DNA of 11,165 nt from Pseudomonadota bacterium (GTDB lineage: Bacteria; Pseudomonadota; Gammaproteobacteria; Acidiferrobacterales; Acidiferrobacteraceae). Position 1 is the stretch's first letter; every line of letters begins with the position of its first letter. This document shows positions 8,005 through 11,165 of this stretch, one piece after another. A model generated the notes under the pieces. The model saw only the letters and a list, made by a program, of their open reading frames with translations. It made no database searches and had not been told where the DNA came from. The stretch lies in NCBI GenBank assembly GCA_021797365.1, contig JAJZZU010000055.1, positions 1-11,165 on the forward strand, written 5' to 3'. Both the position numbers and the translations under genes were made by a program.

Positions 8005-8634
8005 TTACTTCGAGTACAAGGCGATGACGAGCTGCTCGTTGATCTCGCCGGGCATTTCGCGACGCTCTGGCACGGCCTTGAAGGTCCCCTTCATGGCCTT
8101 GCTATCGACCTCCAGCCATTCCGGAAACCCGCGCTGCTCGGCGGCCTCGAGTGCGGCCTTCACGCGCAATTGCTCCTTGGCACTGGAGCTCACTTCGATC
8201 ACATCCTGCGCCGAGAGCTGATAGGCCGGAATATTGACGCGCTTACCGTTCACAAGGATGCCGTTATGCCGTACGAGCTGACGGGCCTCGGAACGCGACG
8301 CCCCAAACCCCATCCTGTGCACCACGTTGTCCAGCCGGCACTCGAGGAGCTTCAGCAGGTTCTCGCCGGTATTACCACGGCGCCGATCCGCCTCGGAATA
8401 ATAATTGGCGAACTGCGCCTCGAGCACCCCGTAGATACGGCGGAGCTTCTGCTTCTCGCGCAGCTGCGCACCGTAATCCGAAAGCCGGCTGCGCCGCTGG
8501 CCATGCTGCCCCGGCGGATAGGTCCGCTTGGATACGGGGCATTTGTCGGTAAAACACTTCTCCCCTTTCAGAAAGAGCTTGCCGCCCTCGCGCCGACATT
8601 TCCGGCATTTTGCATCCGCGTTCTCACGGGCCAT
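8005..8634 (-). CDS. rpsD: 30S ribosomal protein S4 (zinc-type, four-cysteine form)
   Basis: The 209-residue protein initiates 30S assembly by binding the 5' domain of 16S rRNA. In E. coli it also represses its own operon through the rpsM leader. The N-terminus carries C10-x2-C13-x13-C27-x4-C32, the zinc-binding pattern of the C+ form known from Thermus S4. E. coli S4 (206 residues) lacks these cysteines. The S4 RNA-binding domain follows, with [39 protein letters not shown]. The ATG at 8634 is preferred over upstream in-frame starts because the protein then begins MARE, and GGAGAG lies 6 nt upstream (8641-8646). It sits 17 nt after rpsK and 19 nt before rpoA. Confidence 0.97.
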   Translation of the reverse strand: MARENADAKCRKCRREGGKLFLKGEKCFTDKCPVSKRTYPPGQHGQRRSRLSDYGAQLREKQKLRRIYGVLEAQFANYYSEADRRRGNTGENLLKLLECRLDNVVHRMGFGASRSEARQLVRHNGILVNGKRVNIPAYQLSAQDVIEVSSSAKEQLRVKAALEAAEQRGFPEWLEVDSKAMKGTFKAVPERREMPGEINEQLVIALYSK

Positions 8635-8651
8635 TCTTCTCTCTCCGTCAA

Positions 8652-9050
8652 CTAGACGCGCCGGCGCTTGGCCGGCCGACAACCGTTATGGGGAATCGGC
8701 GTCACATCGATAATGTTACTGATCTCGAAACCCGCCGAATGCAAGGCCCGCACCGCGGAGTCACGCCCCGGCCCCGGTCCCTTCACGCGAATCTCGAGCG
8801 CCTTCACGCCAAACTCCTGCGCCGCGCGCCCGGCCTTGTCCGATGCCACCTGCGCGGCAAACGGCGTACTCTTGCGCGATCCCCGGAAACCCGCGCCACC
8901 CGCGGTCGCCCACGACAACACGTTCCCCTGCCGATCGGTAATCGTGATGACCGTGTTGTTGAAAGACGCCTGGATATGAGCCACGCCCTCGGCAACATTC
9001 TTCTTGACGCGCTTCTTGACCTTGCCTGCTGCGGGTGAGTTAGTCGCCAT
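8652..9050 (-). CDS. rpsK: 30S ribosomal protein S11
   Basis: The 132-residue protein (E. coli 129) forms part of the 30S platform and helps shape the mRNA exit site. After a short basic N-terminal tail (KVKKRVKK), the family blocks are plain: [44 protein letters not shown], the loop [13 protein letters not shown], and the C-terminal [18 protein letters not shown]. The ATG at 9050 has AAAGGA at 9056-9061, 5 nt upstream. Spacing is 15 nt from rpsM and 17 nt to rpsD, fitting co-transcription in the alpha operon. Confidence 0.98.
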   Translation of the reverse strand: MATNSPAAGKVKKRVKKNVAEGVAHIQASFNNTVITITDRQGNVLSWATAGGAGFRGSRKSTPFAAQVASDKAGRAAQEFGVKALEIRVKGPGPGRDSAVRALHSAGFEISNIIDVTPIPHNGCRPAKRRRV

Positions 9051-9065
9051 ACCTGTCCTTTAAGA

Positions 9066-9422
9066 TCACTTACGAATGCCCTTGCGCGGGCCCTTGCGCG
9101 TGCGCGCGTTGGTCTTGGTACGCTGTCCGCGCACCGGCAGCCCGCGCCTGTGGCGCATGCCGCGGTAACTGCCGATATCCATGAGGCGCTTGATGTTCAT
9201 GGACACGGTCCGCCGTAAATCGCCCTCGACCACGAGCTTGCCGACCTCGGCACGGATCTTCTCCACCTCGGCGTCCGTCAGATCCTTGACCTTGGCGTTC
9301 AGCGCCACGCCCGCGGCATCACAGATCTGCCGGGAACGCTGCCGCCCTATGCCATAGATCGACGTAAGTCCGATCTCGACATGCTTGTGGTTCGGAATAT
9401 TGATGCCTGCGATACGGGCCAT
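9066..9422 (-). CDS. rpsM: 30S ribosomal protein S13
   Basis: The 118-residue protein of the 30S head contacts the 50S subunit (bridges B1a/B1b) and the P-site tRNA through its C-terminal tail. It begins [21 protein letters not shown], contains the helix-hairpin-helix-like [28 protein letters not shown] and [20 protein letters not shown], and ends in the basic tail [13 protein letters not shown]. Length matches E. coli (118). The ATG at 9422 has a strong AGGAGAG at 9432-9438. It is the first gene of the alpha operon and follows a 78-nt gap after rpmJ that may hold the S4 feedback site. Confidence 0.98.
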   Translation of the reverse strand: MARIAGINIPNHKHVEIGLTSIYGIGRQRSRQICDAAGVALNAKVKDLTDAEVEKIRAEVGKLVVEGDLRRTVSMNIKRLMDIGSYRGMRHRRGLPVRGQRTKTNARTRKGPRKGIRK

Positions 9423-9500
9423 CGTACTGTTCTCTCCTAAACGCGCCCTTCACAAGGGAAAAGCGCGCAAGCCTAGCCTAGAAACCCCGGAATATCAAGT
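9423..9500 (-). promoter_or_regulatory. Candidate alpha-operon leader (possible S4 binding site and weak promoter)
   Basis: This 78-nt gap between rpmJ and rpsM is by far the longest in the ribosomal run. In E. coli the same position holds the S4-binding pseudoknot that represses rpsM translation. Here the minus strand contains a hairpin with stem ccctt/aaggg, loop gtg, and outer cgcg pairing interrupted by a bulge (9442-9467), followed by the Shine-Dalgarno AGGAGAG (9432-9438). A weak promoter-like pair, TTGATA (9498-9493) and TAGGCT (9475-9470) with 17-nt spacing, is also present. The hairpin and spacing are seen directly. The S4 role and promoter activity are inferred from position only. 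Confidence 0.35.
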
Positions 9501-9614
9501 CTAGCCTTGGCGCTGCTTATGGCGCGCGTCGCTACACACGATCCGGACAACCCCTTTACGCCGCACGATCTTGCAATTACGGCACAGCTTCTTCACCGAT
9601 GCCCTGACTTTCAT
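9501..9614 (-). CDS. rpmJ: 50S ribosomal protein L36
   Basis: The 37-residue protein begins [19 protein letters not shown] and ends [10 protein letters not shown]. It has the zinc ribbon C11-x2-C14-x12-C27-x4-H32, the zinc-binding (C+) form of L36, a late-assembling small protein of the 50S subunit. The ATG is at 9614 and TAG at 9501-9503. AGAGGG upstream overlaps the secY stop, and the spacer is only 8 nt. It is the last gene of the spc operon, as in E. coli, where secY is also followed by rpmJ. Confidence 0.96.
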   Translation of the reverse strand: MKVRASVKKLCRNCKIVRRKGVVRIVCSDARHKQRQG

Positions 9615-9622
9615 GGTTCCCT

Positions 9623-10984
9623 CTACTTAGGTAGCCCGCTCACTCCGCCCGTGAGGTTCGCCTTTTTCAACAAACTCTCGTATTGATGCGACATCAGATG
9701 CGCCTGCACCTGTGCCATGAAATCCATGCTCACCACCACGATGATGAGCAGCGACGTGCCTCCGAAATAAAACGGCACGTTCCACTTCAAGATCAAAAAC
9801 TCCGGCAGCAAGGACACCAGGGTAATATAGATCCCCCCCGACAACGTCAGCCGTGACATGACGTCATCGATATAACGCCGCGTCTGCTCACCCGGCCGGA
9901 TGCCGGGAATGAACGCCCCCGACTTCTTCAGGTTATCCGCGGTATCCTTCGGGTCCATGATCATCGCGGTGTAAAAGAACGAAAAAAACATCACCGCGAC
10001 CGTAAATACGATCAGATATACCGGTTGGCCCGGGGCCAGCGCCGCCGCCACCGTATGCAGCCATCCCATGCCCTTGGCCTGCCCAAACCAGTTCGCCGCC
10101 ATGGTCGGAAACAGGATCATGCTCGATGCGAAAATCGGCGGGATCACGCCCGCGGTATTCACCTTGAGCGGCAGATGCGTCGTCTGACCCCCGAAAATCT
10201 TGCGCCCTTGCTGACGCTTGGCGTACGTCACCGTCACCCGCCGCTGTCCACGCTCGACGAACACCACAAAGGCCGTCACCGCGAGCGCCACCACAAACAA
10301 GAGCAACACGAACAACGGCTGAAAGGAACCGTTGCTGGCAAGCTCCAGAGTGCTGCCGATAGCCTGCGGCAGACCCGCCACGATGCCGGCAAAGATGATC
10401 ATCGAGATCCCGTTACCAATACCGCGCTCGGTGATCTGCTCCCCAAGCCACATCAGGAACATGGTACCGGCCACGAGCGTGATCATCGTAAAGAGCTCGA
10501 AGCCGATCCCGGGGGCCATCACCACCGGCACCCCACCCGCGGTCTGGTGTTCCAGGGCAATCGAGATCCCAAGCCCTTGAAACGCCGCCAACAGCACAGT
10601 CCCGTAGCGGGTGTACTGGGTCAGCTTGCGCCTCCCCGCCTCCCCACCATCCTTGCGCAGCTCATCGAGCTTCGGGATCACCGGCGTCAGGATCTGGATG
10701 ACGATCGACGCCGAGATGTACGGCATGATACCGAGCGCGAATACCGACAATCGCTGCAGCGCGCCGCCCGAGAACATGTTGAACATCCCGATGATGGAAC
10801 CGCTCGCGCGCTGGAAAAGCGCTGCGAGCGCCACGGCGTTGATCCCCGGCACCGGTATGTGCGTCCCGACACGAAACACCACCAAGGCGCCCAGCAAAAA
10901 TAGCAAGCGCTGCTTTAGGTCGCTCAAGCGCCCGAGCATTCCGGGCGTCAGCGCCCCCTGGCGTTTCGCGTCCCTTGCGGCCAT
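9623..10984 (-). CDS. secY: Protein translocase subunit SecY
   Basis: The 453-residue inner-membrane protein (E. coli 443) forms the channel of the Sec translocon with SecE and SecG, exporting or inserting proteins with SecA or the ribosome. About ten membrane segments can be seen, for example near residues 26-45, 78-98, 153-175, 215-240, 315-340 and 400-425. Conserved blocks include [11 protein letters not shown] (38-48) before the plug region, [17 protein letters not shown] in the first large cytoplasmic loop, [14 protein letters not shown], and [15 protein letters not shown], the cytoplasmic loop important for SecA function. The C-terminus [10 protein letters not shown] is typical. The ATG at 10984 overlaps the rplO stop (TGATG), with GAGGA just upstream, suggesting translational coupling. 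Confidence 0.98.
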   Translation of the reverse strand: MAARDAKRQGALTPGMLGRLSDLKQRLLFLLGALVVFRVGTHIPVPGINAVALAALFQRASGSIIGMFNMFSGGALQRLSVFALGIMPYISASIVIQILTPVIPKLDELRKDGGEAGRRKLTQYTRYGTVLLAAFQGLGISIALEHQTAGGVPVVMAPGIGFELFTMITLVAGTMFLMWLGEQITERGIGNGISMIIFAGIVAGLPQAIGSTLELASNGSFQPLFVLLLFVVALAVTAFVVFVERGQRRVTVTYAKRQQGRKIFGGQTTHLPLKVNTAGVIPPIFASSMILFPTMAANWFGQAKGMGWLHTVAAALAPGQPVYLIVFTVAVMFFSFFYTAMIMDPKDTADNLKKSGAFIPGIRPGEQTRRYIDDVMSRLTLSGGIYITLVSLLPEFLILKWNVPFYFGGTSLLIIVVVSMDFMAQVQAHLMSHQYESLLKKANLTGGVSGLPK

Positions 10985-11165
10985 CAGTCCTCGACTCGGC
11001 CGCCTGCCGCTTCGATGGCGGCGCGCACGCCCTTGGTTACGGCGATCCCCTTCAGCACCAATGCCTTATCGATCGTGCCCGACAGGAATACGCGCGCCCG
11101 CAATGCCGTCGCCGCCACTACGTTCGCGGCCTTCAACCCCGCGAGATCCACTGTCCCGTCGAATC
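10984..11165 (-). CDS. rplO: 50S ribosomal protein L15 (C-terminal fragment, cut by window edge)
   Basis: The last 59 codons plus TGA (10984-10986) are present, with the first complete codon at 11163-11161. The translation contains [34 protein letters not shown], and ends [18 protein letters not shown], matching the C-terminal part of L15, a 23S rRNA-binding assembly protein of the 50S subunit. The position directly before secY with a TGATG overlap is the standard spc operon arrangement. The N-terminal Gly/Arg-rich part lies outside the window. Confidence 0.95.
   Translation of the reverse strand, partial: FDGTVDLAGLKAANVVAATALRARVFLSGTIDKALVLKGIAVTKGVRAAIEAAGGRVED

Noticed and set aside
6798..8027. 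A 409-codon open frame on the + strand across rplQ, rpoA and the end of rpsD
   Set aside because: It lies antisense to three certain genes and has no recognisable domain; its length is explained by codon bias on the other strand.
10025..10903. A 292-codon open frame on the + strand antisense to secY
   Set aside because: SecY is certain on the minus strand. The antisense product is Arg/His-rich without motifs.

Overview
The window is an ordinary housekeeping stretch of a GC-rich bacterial chromosome. Three features suggest a gammaproteobacterium: the gene order rplO-secY-rpmJ-rpsM-rpsK-rpsD-rpoA-rplQ, proteobacterial-type UvrA, RpoA and SecY sequences, and an LPS-type heptose gene (hldE) that implies a Gram-negative envelope. 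I cannot name a genus from the sequence alone.

Layout: positions 1-2000 on the + strand hold the 3' two thirds of uvrA (nucleotide excision repair). Facing it on the - strand, from 6049 down to 1965, is a compact four-gene run. It starts with a GT9 (heptosyltransferase-like) glycosyltransferase, followed by the bifunctional heptose kinase/adenylyltransferase hldE, a GT2-type glycosyltransferase whose reading frame is broken twice, and a SAM hydroxide adenosyltransferase (DUF62 family). The first three genes overlap by 8 nt and 1 nt, so they are probably one translationally coupled operon for ADP-heptose synthesis and sugar transfer to LPS core. The fourth follows after 50 nt. The stop ends of uvrA and the DUF62 gene overlap by 36 bp, leaving no intergenic terminator space between them.

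Positions 6050-6568 contain no convincing gene, but include a strong intrinsic terminator (6507-6539) ending the ribosomal operon and a second perfect hairpin beside it. From 6569 to the right edge, all on the - strand, is the end of the spc operon (rplO fragment, secY, rpmJ) and the alpha operon (rpsM, rpsK, rpsD, rpoA, rplQ). The genes have short spacers and recognisable Shine-Dalgarno sequences. The only sizeable gap (78 nt, before rpsM) is where the S4-binding leader lies in E. coli.

I found no CRISPR array, insertion sequence, tRNA, defence system or clearly novel system. The points most worth a second look are the doubly frameshifted GT2 gene, the zinc-type (four-cysteine) ribosomal protein S4, the variant HldE kinase motif, the cysteine cluster at the end of the GT9 protein, and the uvrA/DUF62 3' overlap.
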